Shown here one piece after another: positions 26,027 through 38,140 of a stretch of DNA of 64,000 nt (positions are counted from its first letter, which is position 1; the number at the start of each line of letters is the position of its first letter). The position numbers and the translations under genes are program-made. The stretch comes from Paralvinella palmiformis (lineage: Eukaryota > Annelida > Polychaeta > Terebellida > Alvinellidae), in contig JAODUP010000407.1 in assembly GCA_025642065.1 (NCBI GenBank), positions 83,501 through 147,500 of the forward strand, written 5' to 3'. The notes beneath the pieces were generated by a model. The model made no database searches and was not told the DNA's origin. It worked only from the letters and a program-made list of their open reading frames with translations.

Positions 26027-28148
26027 TTTTATTTAACAGTGTGAAATAAGGTACTGTCACACAAAATTTCAAATCATGAATTGATGCTTTAGACGATTCA
26101 TCAGTGGAATCAATTTATTGTGCTGAGACACCAATCCCTAAGTACCTACAGTTGTGGTGCCTAAGTGTATGCCTAAGCCAGGTCAGATCACGACAGTTGT
26201 GAAATATGCGTGCTTGCGTTTGTGCATCCATACGTGTGTGTGTTTGTACGTGCGCGGGGGGACGTGTGTCTGTGTGTGTGTGTGTGTCTGCGCGTGTGCG
26301 TGTTTGTGTAAAACGTTTACTAATTTCTATCTAACCTGTTGACCTTGGTATAGCGGTGTATAATGACGGTGTCATCCCTATGTTATCATTATCATTGCTA
26401 GCCCTTAATGCTGGTCAAGCCTTATTTATTCAGATGGGCTTCCCATCGTTCAAGCTGAATACATCGACTACGTATATCGTGCGGTAGAGTTCTGACGCTG
26501 GATAATAACAAGTTCCTTCTTAAACGATCGCTTCATATTAGATCCTGCGGCTTGATTTACACCCGTTTAAGTGTCAATTTAGCCTTTTATAGACGTCTGG
26601 AAGCAAACAATAAGGTCATCATATGACGAAATATGGCCTGTTTATCGCCCTTATAAAAAAAGATGGAATCGAGACAAGACCTAGTGTCGCCATCAATCAC
26701 AGCACTGGCTCGATTTAACAAAAAACAACAATTGGCTTTCCATTTAGAATCCGCTGATCAGGGAAAACAATTCTGGCGAAGGCTTAAGAACGAATAAGAT
26801 CATGTAAATCACCGTGAACGTGAATTAATATGTGTCCACAAGTAGCGTGTTAGACAACCGAATCCACTCTAAGCGCTTACTTAGTGAATTGTGCCCCGTT
26901 AGATTGCTGTTGCTTGAAAAACGTTGATACTCCACAAATAATATCTTCATTGGCTTCGGTAATATTCATATATAACATACATAGCTAATAAAATGTATTT
27001 ATCGTGCTCTTATCATTTCTACATATTCTTAACAACGTGAATATTTTGCGAAGAGAAGGATTTAGTTTGATTTTTATTAATTGAAACATATAACACTCAA
27101 AAAAAAACAAAAAAAACGTGCGTAACGTATCGGTAGTCTCAATTGAGGATATTCCGGGAAGGACTTCACGTAAGATATAAAAGAGGGACATCTCAGAAAA
27201 TAAAAACGCATAGCAATGTTCTGTCATGAATGAAACAGTCATGACTGACCAACAGTCATGAATGAAATATTTCTTAAGCGAAACCAGAACGAACTTATGT
27301 TTTAAGTCAGAACCGGACACCCGATATGTTCGTTTTCCCAAAATTGCGTTTTTTTTTCTTGCTTCAGTCACCCTATCAATATGACGCCTCGTTACATTTA
27401 TTACGATACGGTCCTTGGTAAATAGTTCCGCCCTATGCCTGTACACTTCATCTGTGGGGGCGGTGTTCGGGCCCGGTTAACAACGGCACTTAGTCGTCAG
27501 CTTGTTATTGTCGACGTCTAGCGCAGAATATACGTCGAACAATCGGTGCCTTTCTAGATTTGGGATGGGGGCTCGTAGATCTGGACTCAACTTCGTTTTA
27601 CTGGTCCACCGTCGCGTACCGGGATTGATTGTGTCTGGGTTGACTTGTCACTCGTCGGCAAATGGACGGTGTAGAGCCAGCGACTAGTGAATGCTCTCTT
27701 TCTCTCCCTCTCTCTCTCTCTCTCTCTCTCCCTCGTACTCAATTTCGCTTTCAATCATTCTCTCCGGTTCCGTCGAATGGACGTTCTTTGTGAAGAAGGC
27801 CAACAGAGGGATGCGGAAGCAATCTACGAGCTACTTAAATGGCAGGATGCCAGCCTATATAAGCACGAGACGGTGTCATGGCCGTACCCACACACCGCAA
27901 TAATTACTCGCGATGTAATACTAGGCGACCTCGTCCTCATCGTCGCAGTTGTTATCTCCAGACCTGATCCGGAATATCAAACTATTGCTTAGCCTTAGCA
28001 ATACCGCATCGTTATCTGTGATCCAGAAGAACGCCACCCCGTCTTCACCAGCGGGCTGAACTCTGCCATCTTTCAGGCGGCAGGACTTTGACCATAACGG
28101 ATAACGTCCCGACGCGCTGACGTCGTGCCCGAGCGTCTACCGTTTCCA

Positions 28149-28520
28149 ATGACGACGATAGGTGGCGTGCCGACGTCGGAGGCCACTGCCGGCGAAACGA
28201 ACCTGAACGCTGCTGGCTTCGTGTTGGTCGTCGCCGCCGCCGTACTCGGTGGCGTAGCTCTCCTGCTCGGCGTCGTCTACGCCTATATCTATTGTACGAA
28301 GATCAAGCCGCGGCCGAGATCCGTGCCCAGAGACCGGATCAACTATTACGAGCGAGACGCCTGTTCCTGTGGCCAGTTCGTCGGGCAGCAGGAGAAGGAA
28401 CAACCGGAGAAGGTACCCATCAAAGCTCATCCCTTCTTCGTCATCTCTTATGTATCCAGACTGAAGGCAAATGGCGGAGATGTCTCACCGTTCCCGTCAA
28501 CGTCGAATAAACCGCATTAG
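28149..28520 (+). CDS. Small single-pass membrane protein, local family copy 4
   Basis: Function unknown. I take the ATG at 28149 (123 residues). The frame is also open upstream to a GTG at 28125, which is an unlikely start in an animal gene. Residues 1-20 are polar. About 21-49 form a membrane helix (AGFVLVVAAAVLGGVALLL core) ending Tyr-Ala-Tyr-Ile-Tyr-Cys. Residues 51-55 are KIKPR, 62-70 DRINYYERD, 91-97 IKAHPFF, then VISYVSRLKANGG, and the C-terminus is PSTSNKPH. It is closest to copy 1, sharing YIYCTKIKPR and HPFFVISY exactly. The last codons include AATAAA. Its base composition is GC-rich against AT-rich flanks, it is intronless and there is no sign of decay. Confidence 0.87.
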   Translation: MTTIGGVPTSEATAGETNLNAAGFVLVVAAAVLGGVALLLGVVYAYIYCTKIKPRPRSVPRDRINYYERDACSCGQFVGQQEKEQPEKVPIKAHPFFVISYVSRLKANGGDVSPFPSTSNKPH

Positions 28521-28624
28521 ATAGACTACGTCATGCTTACGTCAGTCATTTTGGATATACGCTATTAATTGTTTATGTGTGATGGTAACACGTTAAAGTA
28601 CTCTATAGATTATACATATCATAA

Positions 28625-28664
<40 letters not shown>

Positions 28665-29597
28665 GCCTTGCTTCACGTTGAACACTTCCGCCGCCCACAG
28701 TAAGTAAAGGAGTATATTTGTTTCAGCGAGTTTTTGTATGCTCTCACGCCATTTCTATCATTGTTGTAACAAAGTAAAAATATGTATATGTGCGTGTGTG
28801 CGCGTGTGTGTACGTGTATACGTGCGTACGCTGGTAGGTATATGCGTATGTGATTTTATATATGTGTATGTGTTTACCAGTGCGTTCTTGCGTAGTTGTG
28901 TTATTAGTGCGTTGGTGTGCTTGTTTGTGAATGTATATGGGGTGGGGAGGGGGGGGGGGAAGCGCTGTATGTAGCCCGCGTATTACCAAGTAACTAGTAT
29001 CTCCGTATGAATATGGTGAAACTGAATTTTGTCACACAATCGGTATATTTTTTTATAAATAATATATTAACGTCTAGAGTCTAGACAGGTGCTTGCCTAT
29101 GTCAGTAATCGAATTGTTGCTGGTTCGGTGTTCGGTATCACAGTGATGTATAATTGGAACCTGTACGTATGTCATATCGATAGAGATGGGGAAAGTGTTT
29201 CCATCCTTTTGCACCGGATAACCTTCATCTATCCCCATTTGGGCTAATGAGAATTGGTGATGATTATCTTACATCGTGACATCGTAAAAACAACGTCAAT
29301 CTACTAGAAATACCATATTTAATCATCGCCAAAAGTAGTCAAAAGCGGCGCTAGATGTAATAGACTGGATGTTTAAGCTGCTAACTCTTGCTTGAAAGAG
29401 CTCTTTCTGGAATAAGCCTTTATACACTCGTTAAGCAATATAAAGGAAGCTTATCTTTTTGTCCTTTCGTCAAAGATTTCTAGTCTTGTTAGTCGTCGTT
29501 CTAATTGCTTAGTTCATCCGTCTCCGTCTGGCTGGAATTTGTGTCACACGATTGGGACTCGGCTAGAGAGGCACCATCGTTAAGTAATACTAGATAA

Positions 29598-29642
<45 letters not shown>

Positions 29643-29644
29643 TA

Positions 29645-29683
<39 letters not shown>

Positions 29684-29702
29684 TTCTCTCTCTCATTGGA
29701 TG

Positions 29703-29762
<60 letters not shown>

Positions 29763-29765
29763 TTT

Positions 29766-29804
<39 letters not shown>

Positions 29805-30540
29805 TTTCTAGTTTCCCCTCTCTCTTTAAATATAAGCGTCGTTAATGAACACAAAATCCTAGTGATAGACTACAGAGGGGGAGACGTCCTATTCCCTGTG
29901 TAAGCGTCTCTAGATAGATACTGGATCGGCTTAATATTTGCCTTGTGACGTTTGATGTACGATAAACGGGTTATAATAACGATCTTTAATTTTCAACTCC
30001 ATCAAATGTCGTGATAACACATTAATGATGAGGGAAAACGGCAGATTAGCCATACTGAGATACACATCCACAAACACTGGCCTCAAAACAGACAGTCTGA
30101 CTAGTATTAAGGTTGGCTGATACAGGCACACACATACATATTTCAAATTACACGCACACACACGCGCACACCAGCGCACCCAAGCACACGCACACGGACA
30201 CACACACACACACGTCAATGTCAGTTCCAACCCCTGATTAAGACATTAAGTAATTGTTCTGTCTAAACCTGATGACGCCTTTCGAGAACGTCAAGCCACG
30301 GATCCATTCCACGAACGTCGTCGTAACCGTCGGTTTAATTATTCGTTTATATGGGACGTAGTTTCTTCTTCTTCTTCCTAATCCCCTCCTTTGCTATTAT
30401 TAATCCTTTCCATTAACAAAAATAACAGTAAGCGTTACAACGAATTTTGTTTATTATTTTAAATAAGAATTAGCTAAAATGGAGTGATACAATAAGAAAC
30501 TTAAAACGCAGTTAACATTTGTTATGGTTTTATGCATACT

Positions 30541-30581
<41 letters not shown>

Positions 30582-31231
30582 CTTAATACGTTAACCAGGT
30601 GATGTATATTTCAGAATATTTAAGTGGTAAATCATTATATAGTAGCTTACCTGTATTCGCTATACGTCGTAAAATACAATTTCTCCAACAGAAAAAAGAT
30701 GTTTCTGTGACATATTTTTGTAAGAAAAAAGATTTCTTTATACAGCAACTTCGAAACCAATGATAATATCTACTTTCTTCTGTAAAGAAAAAGAAACCTA
30801 CTTTGCCACGAGTTTTTGTCTGGTGACCGTTTAGCCTACGATGAAAGTTGGCCATGATTGATCACATATTTTCTAATCAGATGACATTCGTCATCCATTA
30901 AGCTTCATCATTGAACGCTGCGGTAGCGCAGCAGATATAGCATTGTGCAAAAAACCTCAGCGTATAAGTTAGACTCCTAGTGATATCGTTGTTGTTATGG
31001 GATCATTCTTTATGGAGTCATCTATCGGCCGCTTATCTCGGAGATGAACAACGTCACGGCTGAATGAACCATCCTCTCACTAAGATGTTTCATCTAACAT
31101 AAAACGTGTAATTATAGATTGATCAGTGACAGTGCTGTCACATTAAATTAAATATAAAGGTACAATACGAAGACATAGTTTTTGTTTGTTTTTTATGTCT
31201 TTGTTTGATCGTGTAGATGCATGTATGCGTC

Positions 31232-31265
<34 letters not shown>

Positions 31266-31343
31266 ACGTCTTTGAAAGAATAGAATATTTCCCGTTTTCG
31301 TCTGATCGGAGTACTTAACCAATACCACGATATCAATCGCGCT
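28521..31343. other. Intergenic, microsatellites and a possible eroded SINE
   Basis: (AT)n at 28627-28661, a GT-rich stretch at 28786-28830, a G-rich run at 28939-28961, the CT/TATC/TG/CT compound at 29601-29801, CA-rich at 30123-30212, (AT)n at 30544-30579 and (TG)n at 31235-31262. Near 30915-30985 the bases GCTGCGGTAGCGCAGCAGAT, then AACCTCAG and GTTAGACTCC, resemble an eroded tRNA-derived SINE head. No gene is seen. Confidence 0.6.
29601..29801. repeat. Compound CT / TATC / TG / CT microsatellite
   Basis: Poly-C into (CT)n (29601-29639), TATC tetramers (29645-29682), (TG)n (29715-29760) and (CT)n (29768-29801). Confidence 0.93.
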
Positions 31344-31764
31344 ACTTCCGGTTGTTATACCGAGTCATCGACCGAAGGTAACGCGGTACAAAAAAAGTAA
31401 CAGATTTGATTTCGGAAAGCGCTGAGAGTTAATTATGTATTTTACATGTTGGCTAGCACCAGATATCATTTGCTTACGTGTCGGTGTTCACCCAACGCCG
31501 AGTTGCTGTCTAACTAATGTTAACGTGAGCATGGCGTGTCACGAGACTGTTTAACGTCAACGTCACGCCAACTGACCGGAAGTTCGAGCCTACTTGGTTA
31601 CGGAGCCGTCGACATGAACGGCTGAATAACAACCAGCAGACGTCTGATAGAACATCGATATTCGAATCATGAACAGTAATCAGTGAGAGCGGAAATGACT
31701 CGGGTGCACACCGGAAGTGAGACCCCGCTCAGAATACGGTCACATCCACAGGGCAACCGGAAGT
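31344..31764. promoter_or_regulatory. Cluster of four exact ETS-type sites
   Basis: The nonamer ACCGGAAGT occurs exactly at 31575-31583, 31710-31718 and 31756-31764 on the plus strand, and at 31344-31352 on the minus strand. This is the consensus of GABPA-class ETS factors. By simple base counting about 0.003 copies are expected in 421 bases. The segment is also less AT-rich than its surroundings. A promoter or enhancer is a fair inference, but no convincing gene starts here: the 31717-32013 frame has no recognisable domain. Confidence 0.5.
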
Positions 31765-33178
31765 AAACAATTCAGTTATCGGACATATTCTGCCGAAATG
31801 ACTTATATTGTATTTTTTATATTTTCTATATTTTTTCGTGTTATTCTACATGATTCAGGAAACAAATTGTGGACTATCTGTGGATTGAGGTGGCTTGACT
31901 TTTTAATAATCGACATTCAACCATTATTATTATTAGTAGTAGTAGTAGTAGTAGTAGTATTTTTATTAGGAGATAAATATGTTACCCGACTAACTGTGTT
32001 CCTACTTTACTGAATGAACCTTATCTTTGTATTGTAGTTGCTATCTGGTAATGTTTCCAATATGACATAAGCGCCATAAAGTCATCCAAATCAACTCAGA
32101 TGGGAAAGGCAATCAACAGCCATCAAACAAACTAAAATCCTCATCACTCTATGATAACATTACCTGGTAATTTTGCAAATTCACTCATATTAAGTCAATT
32201 CAAATCTGTCAAAACGGGAAGAGAATTGTATCACTTTTACTGGTGTATTGTATAGAAGATTTCAAATAAATGCCATACTTTTATTGGCATACTAACTAAA
32301 CTTGATAATTTAGCACCTACAAGTCTGCTGTTTTATTTCATTTTTACTCGTGTTGTTATTGTTGTGCTGTTGTTGCTGATATTTATACAGCTACTAGTAC
32401 TATTACTTCTACTACTACTACTAATAAAAATAATAATAATAATAATAATAATTATAATAATATTGGTAACGGTAATTATTATAAAGGTGGTAATACTAAT
32501 AATCACACCAACAGGACAAAATATAATACATAGTTATTATATTACACGTCAATCGGAACATATCTTGCCTCATTACTGCTTCAGTGAAGAATATAAGTCA
32601 ATATTCTCCGACAAGAACACATCGTTAATAGCCATAATTGTCTACAGTTACTGAGCTATGACCTATAGGCGGAGCTTCTTTAGACACTTTTCAGTACTTT
32701 ATGATTATATAAGAAAATTGTTCCTATTACCTCCCAGAGAATAATGCCTCAAAGCTCACCAATGTAACAATATAGCAATATATTCCACCCCGTAGAGCTG
32801 CATCTGCTGAATTTTGCTCAAAGAAGTCACTTGACATAGTATTAATAAAGTTGGGTCAATTCGGGAGTAAAACTGAAATATTCCAAATGTTTCACTAAAC
32901 ATTTACGTTATTAAATAGTTTGGAAAGCGTCTAATGTTATATTTGTATTACTTGCCCCATATCATATCCTTTGTAGCCTCTAGATCTCTAGTCACGTGTC
33001 TGTGACGTGGGGTCAAAAATAAGTCGAGGAATAAACATCGACAGCTAACGATAAGATAAACGATATCGGGATCTGAAGTAGCTAAAGGTCGACGGTTAGA
33101 GTGTCCCCTAGAACACGTAACAAAGTGTTGGCTGAATAAATGTTACCACCTTTACCAATGTTAAAGTGTTATCATGTA

Positions 33179-33226
<48 letters not shown>

Positions 33227-33291
33227 TAGTAGTAGTAGTAGTAGTAGTAGTAGCGTAGTAGTAGTAGTAGTAGTAGAAGTAATAGTATTAC

Positions 33292-33328
<37 letters not shown>

Positions 33329-33515
33329 TATTATATTGCCATGGTCATCATCTTCACACCATCATCATATCATCATCATCATTATTATTATCATCATCAT
33401 CATCATCATCATCATTATCATTAGTAGTAGTAATAGTAACATTAAAAATCATCATCATCGTCATTACTAGTAGTAGTAGTAGTAGTAGTAGTAAAAGTAG
33501 TAATAGCAGTAGTAG
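31765..33515. other. Intergenic, triplet repeats, no clear gene
   Basis: Short (TTA)/(TAG) tract at 31924-31960, an AAT tract at 32420-32455 and the large triplet array at 33179-33515. The remainder shows nothing supportable. Confidence 0.6.
33179..33515. repeat. Large triplet array (TTA)n (TAG)n (ATC)n (TAG)n
   Basis: Blocks of ATT (33180-33226), TAG (33228-33276), ATT (33290-33328), ATC/ATT (33357-33420) and TAG (33423-33515). TAG-like triplets resume at 35796, beyond the transposon at 33516-35795, so the array was split by that insertion. Confidence 0.92.
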
Positions 33516-33639
33516 CAAAGACTGTTTATAACAGGACGTGTTACTTCCCTTTTTAACATGGGGCGCCATTTTGAATTCACGGAGCGCAGCGCCTCTGGCG
33601 ACCGGGGGCAGGTTATCACGGACAGCTCCCTTCGTTAAC

Positions 33640-33711
33640 ATGGCGCTTAGTGGGGCTGGTTCATTCTGCGCCGTTTTCGGCTGCAGTAACACAAAAAGTA
33701 TGCACAAATAA
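33640..33711 (+). pseudogene. THAP domain N-terminal piece
   Basis: Reads CAVFGCSNTKSMHK then TAA. It has the first two zinc-binding Cys of a THAP finger, and the frame closes where a normal domain would continue. Either an intron starts inside it or the gene is broken. Confidence 0.6.
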
Positions 33712-34354
33712 AGACACCCCCGAAAGTAAATGAAAGCTAGTGTAAAAATTTGATAAGATCTGGCTTTTTAAAAATAAAGGATATTTAAATAATAAGCATA
33801 ACAATTTGAAATAGACACGCCCCTACCTGACATAACCCAAGCAGTAGGCCCAAGCAAGATCTATCTAGATCTATATTTGTTTCAGACAAAATCTTATTAA
33901 ATTTTATTGAACAGTATCAAACCTATTAATCACAAAATGAGTATGTAAGATATACATAAGCTTACCGTTACATGTACTGGAGCAATTGAAGATGTTATGG
34001 ACGGGAGGTATACTGTACTTTGTTATTGTTAATAATATAATTGGACTTCTAAAATTACATTACTATAATCAGAAATTTTGTTCCCTAATTACAGTAATTA
34101 TAAGTAGCTGAGTATTTACATGATCACCTGCATCCATATTTATTTTTAGACGTAAGCAATTGATACTTATTGATATATATGGACTTCTATTTATTATTTA
34201 AATGTTATGAAATTAATTATTACATACCTCAACTAGTGGTAGAGACATTCATTTTGTTATTTTTTTCTCTTGACAGAAGTAAAAGATAAGTTATTAATTG
34301 TTGTTGGGCAGATATATGACGAAGAAAGATTTAAATTACTTGAATACTAATTGT

Positions 34355-34498
34355 AGGGTGTATGGTATACACTTCACTGAAACGGAATTCATGAACCAGA
34401 CAAGAGATAAACTTATCTAGAATGCTACTCCAACTATTTTTGATGTACCAAATCCACCGCATGCATCCACTGAAATCAAAGAGGAAGGTATTAACAGA
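34355..34498 (+). pseudogene. THAP domain C-terminal piece
   Basis: Preceded by TTGTAG, a possible acceptor, it reads RVYGIHFTETEFMNQTRDKL, a stop, then NATPTIFDVPNPPHAS. His and the following Phe fit the C-x-x-H end of the THAP finger, except that the Cys is Tyr here. TPTIF matches the domain's closing signature. The internal stop and the lost Cys mark it as non-functional. Confidence 0.65.
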
Positions 34499-35795
34499 TA
34501 GGAGACCTATACAGGAGAAAGGGCCAGCTATGATGGTAATTAATATTTATGAATATTAATGGTGAAAATGGTATTATAAAATTAATTAAATAAGAAACAA
34601 TCATCAAACCCATGAAATTTTTATCAGCCCATTTCATATCTTAATACAAAAAAAAGGATTACTAGCACCTGAATTAGTACCTGAATGTTCAACTCATGTG
34701 CTTTAATTGGTATACTTCTCTATATTCATAACTTAAATTTATGCATATCAAATCAAATTCTTTGAAAAATTGAATAAAGGAAAACGTGTGTTTATAAATT
34801 GTGTATGCACTTGATTCAAGTCATCATTTTACAAGGTATTGTTCTGTTTCAGTCCATGAAGTTCTATGATAATGAGATATCATGTAAACAGGCCAATCTC
34901 TTGGTTACAGATTTACTGGTGTTGGGTGTGATAGATGATTTTGAGTTATCTGTTACAGTAGTCAATGCATGTGTCTATTACATCTCTGAGTATATTCTGT
35001 CTAACTTTAAACAGTTCACTGATCTGGACTAAATGTCATATTTTTGTAGTAGTGGTTGTTTAGAGCTGGAAGCAGTTTGGGTTATTTTATTCATTTGATA
35101 ACAAATGACTGTAGATGAACCTGTGGCATTAGAGATTTGATGCCGCTTATTACATGAAAGTACTAATTCTCTATATCTAACATGTTAATATTCCATGTAT
35201 ATTCTTTGTTCTCAGCTGGGCAGGCCTATATTGCATGGTCTATATTATTAAGGTGTAGACTTTAAATGAACTTATGATTTAAAAAAGTTAATATATGATA
35301 AACGGACACGATGAATATATGCCATAAGGTGGGAGGTTTGTACTGAATTGTATTCTGGTTGCGTTATAATAGCTGTATATATCATTATATGTATATATCC
35401 AAATAAATAAAAATTAATGGACTATGATAAACTGACATGATGAAAGTATGTTTGTATGCATTTACCTCATATATATACCTAATTGTTTTCATTAAAAAAA
35501 AACTTTGCTGTGAAATCACTTAATTCTTTATTTACAGTTTCAGAGCTTCGTTTCTTCGATATCATGTGTGCACAATTAAAGTGTTAATTATTAAAAGAGT
35601 ATGTGATCATGTAACATATAGTACTAGTATTGGCAATTCATTTCAACCATGCGGCACACATGTACACGATCATATGTGGACAACCTGAGACCTTTTGTTT
35701 ATCTGAGAAATACCCCCCGGTCGCTGGAGGCGCCACTGGTTAAATATTCAACATGGCGCGGCAAGAGTAACGCCTCTCTATATTTAAGCTCTCTG

Positions 35796-35959
35796 GTAGT
35801 AGTAATAATAGAAAATTAGAAATAGTAGCAATAGTAGTCATTGTAGGAATAGTAATAGCGGTAGCAGCATCAACCGTTAAATACTAGTATTTTAGTCCCT
35901 AAATAAGACAAAATACTTTTTTATGGTGATATTTTATACGGATATATATATATATATAT

Positions 35960-36042
<83 letters not shown>

Positions 36043-36149
36043 AATAATTCAATGTAAAAGAGTAATATATTATAAATATGAAATGTCGGTTAGTAACCTT
36101 AAAATTAAGACTACCTACAAATAACCTTCACACACACACACACACACAC

Positions 36150-36223
<74 letters not shown>

Positions 36224-36486
36224 GTATGGTGACACCAAATTAATTATGGTTTATAAGTCACAGCGTGGGATATCTGTAATTAAGTCGATATATTACACAA
36301 CTTGCATATAGTCGTATCCGGTTAAATATTTGATATTAAGTTGCAGTCTAAGTTAATGAGTCTTTTCAAAGCTGAACACGTTTGTGTAAAGAAACACAGA
36401 GTTATACATGAAGTGATCACAGACATTATGTTTGGCATCTTCTGAAGTTAATGGAAATATCTCCTAGACCTATAACTTAACAAGAT

Positions 36487-36525
<39 letters not shown>

Positions 36526-36779
36526 TATAAACATATATATATATCTGCTGACAATTATCACGGGACAAATAACCCGGACAAAGCCCCAGTGTCAAATACC
36601 CGCAGATAAAATACATATTTTGCAAATGGGAAATGTTACAGGCAAATGAAAAGTAAAATGTATTTTGTAATAATTTTATTTTTGCAATATTTCATGAGTA
36701 ACATATTATATAAAAGTCAACAATTTTAAGAATAACAATACAATATACAGTCTACAATGTATATTGTTTGGGCAATACT
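35796..36779. other. Intergenic, GT/CA and TA microsatellites
   Basis: TAG-like remnants to about 35880, (TA)n(GT)n at 35941-36041, (CA)n at 36129-36223 and (TA)n at 36488-36544. No gene is seen. Confidence 0.65.
35941..36223. repeat. (TA)n(GT)n and opposed (CA)n microsatellites
   Basis: A long GT tract (35962-36041) and, 90 bases on, a CA tract (36129-36223). The two tracts are inverted relative to each other and could pair. Confidence 0.92.
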
Positions 36780-37290
36780 CGCCAATAAATCAAGGATGGC
36801 ACGGCTTACATAGTCAGCAACAACTGTCTCAACAATTAGATGCTCACTGATTGCCTTGTACTTATCACTTTGAGGTGGGACTGTTTGGTCAGCCAGATTC
36901 AGGGTATGATGACCTGGTTGAGGGAATCCTCACGACATAGACCATCAAGGAAGTTCCAGATGTTTAGTTGATATCCGCCTATATTGGACTGCATGCGGCG
37001 GTGCCAGACCTACAACGTGGTTACAAGGTACGTGGAGGACGAAAGGTTGCAACATGGGAGGTTGCCGATGGTTTTGTGTTTGACAGCAGGAGATTTACTA
37101 ATGTCACGTAGTTCCTTGGTGATAACTGGCTGGAGTATTTCCTCAGTATCCATAGCACGATGCTTCACGGACTGATGGAACTACAAGGCTTCTGATCGAC
37201 TAATATCAGCAGCATGGATGTGGTCTTTGCAATGTCCAACTACAATATTGGCACTAAGTCATAGCCTGGCATTACATTAATTAATGTTAC
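36780..37290 (-). pseudogene. Decayed coding remnant of an unidentified repeat
   Basis: On the minus strand a nearly open frame reads NIVVGHCKDHIHAADISRSEA, then FHQSVKHRAMDTEEILQPV and ITKELRDISKSPAVKHKTIG, then NLPCCNLSSSTYLV and, after a stop, IWNFLDGLCREDSLNQVI. This is ordinary protein-like composition with a few stops. It looks like the remains of a mobile-element or retroposed gene. I do not recognise the family, and a relation to 46540-48890 could not be shown. Confidence 0.45.
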
Positions 37291-37667
37291 GAAACATCTC
37301 GGACTCATATGAAACATCATCAGACCTCCAAGTATTTGATGTCACGTACACAAAGCCCTCATAAAGTAGCTAGCATCATTCTTATAGGATGTTACATCCT
37401 CAATGGTAAGAGTGGTTGTATATCAGTGAATGCCTATTGGTACATGGAGTATTACAATGTACAAATGATTTGTTATCCAATCAAAAATGTTGCGTTATAA
37501 AGTCTTCTAGAGCTATTTCAGTTGCAAATAGGCCTACTCCTACTATAGATTATCAAAGAACTTAGTTTTTTAATTATATTTCTTTGATCACTAATCACAA
37601 TAAAATGTATGCCTAAATTCCTATATGTGATAGGCGAAAATGTGTTTCAGATGGGTAAATTTCAAGG

Positions 37668-37747
<80 letters not shown>

Positions 37748-38140
37748 TTTCTAAATCACGTTTTGTGAACTAAGACAACGCTTCACATAAAGAATAACTG
37801 TACTTGTATAATCCACTTTATGCCTTTTCCTAATCTCGTAATCGTCATCATTATTCCATCCTTATTGACCATATCTAGTTATATCCTGCGAGTTTATTAC
37901 AAGTTTCATTTGTTTTCAGCGAGGAATCGATCGATCAAACGATCGTGAAATTATATCTTTTCAGCATTGATGATACATTTTATTCGATAACCGTATTATT
38001 GAGTATGCTATTTCCCGGAGAATGGTAGGTAAACACTTCCTTTTGATTCTTTTTGGATCCGGAATCATCATATTGCTGAACCAGTTGGGTTAACCTGGGG
38101 AAGTAGTTAATGTTTTGCTGGATAAAGGAGTGAAAGCCAC
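37291..38140. other. Intergenic with twin (TA)n tracts
   Basis: (TA)n at about 37672-37712 and 37717-37745. Nothing else supportable is seen. Confidence 0.6.

Larger units (their letters stand above)
33516..35795 (+). mobile_element. THAP/P-element-like DNA transposon, decayed, with terminal inverted repeats
   Basis: The two ends are inverted copies. The left (33516-33617) and the reverse complement of the right (35701-35795) share GTTAC, GCGCCAT, TTGAAT, GGCGC and GCGACCGGGGG in the same order, and both termini are CA at the outer edge. Just inside the left end, ATG at 33640 reads MALSGAGSFCAVFGCSNTKS, matching the N-terminal C-x4-C of a THAP zinc finger. At 34355-34498 a second segment reads VYGIHFTETEFMNQTRD, then NATPTIFDVPNPPH, which is the C-terminal part of a THAP domain. 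Stops interrupt both. The frame 34799-35032 (IDDFELSVTVVNACVYYISE) is where a P-type transposase C-terminus would be, by inference. Flanks GTAGTAG occur on both sides, compatible with a target duplication, though they lie in a TAG repeat and so prove little. Confidence 0.72.

Noticed and set aside
26985..27446. 153-codon minus-strand frame
   Set aside because: Starts with GTG, low-complexity Phe/Lys stretches, no domain, no splice support.
33174..33707. Frames of poly-Ile, poly-Ser, poly-Val and poly-Leu
   Set aside because: Translation of triplet microsatellites in alternative phases.
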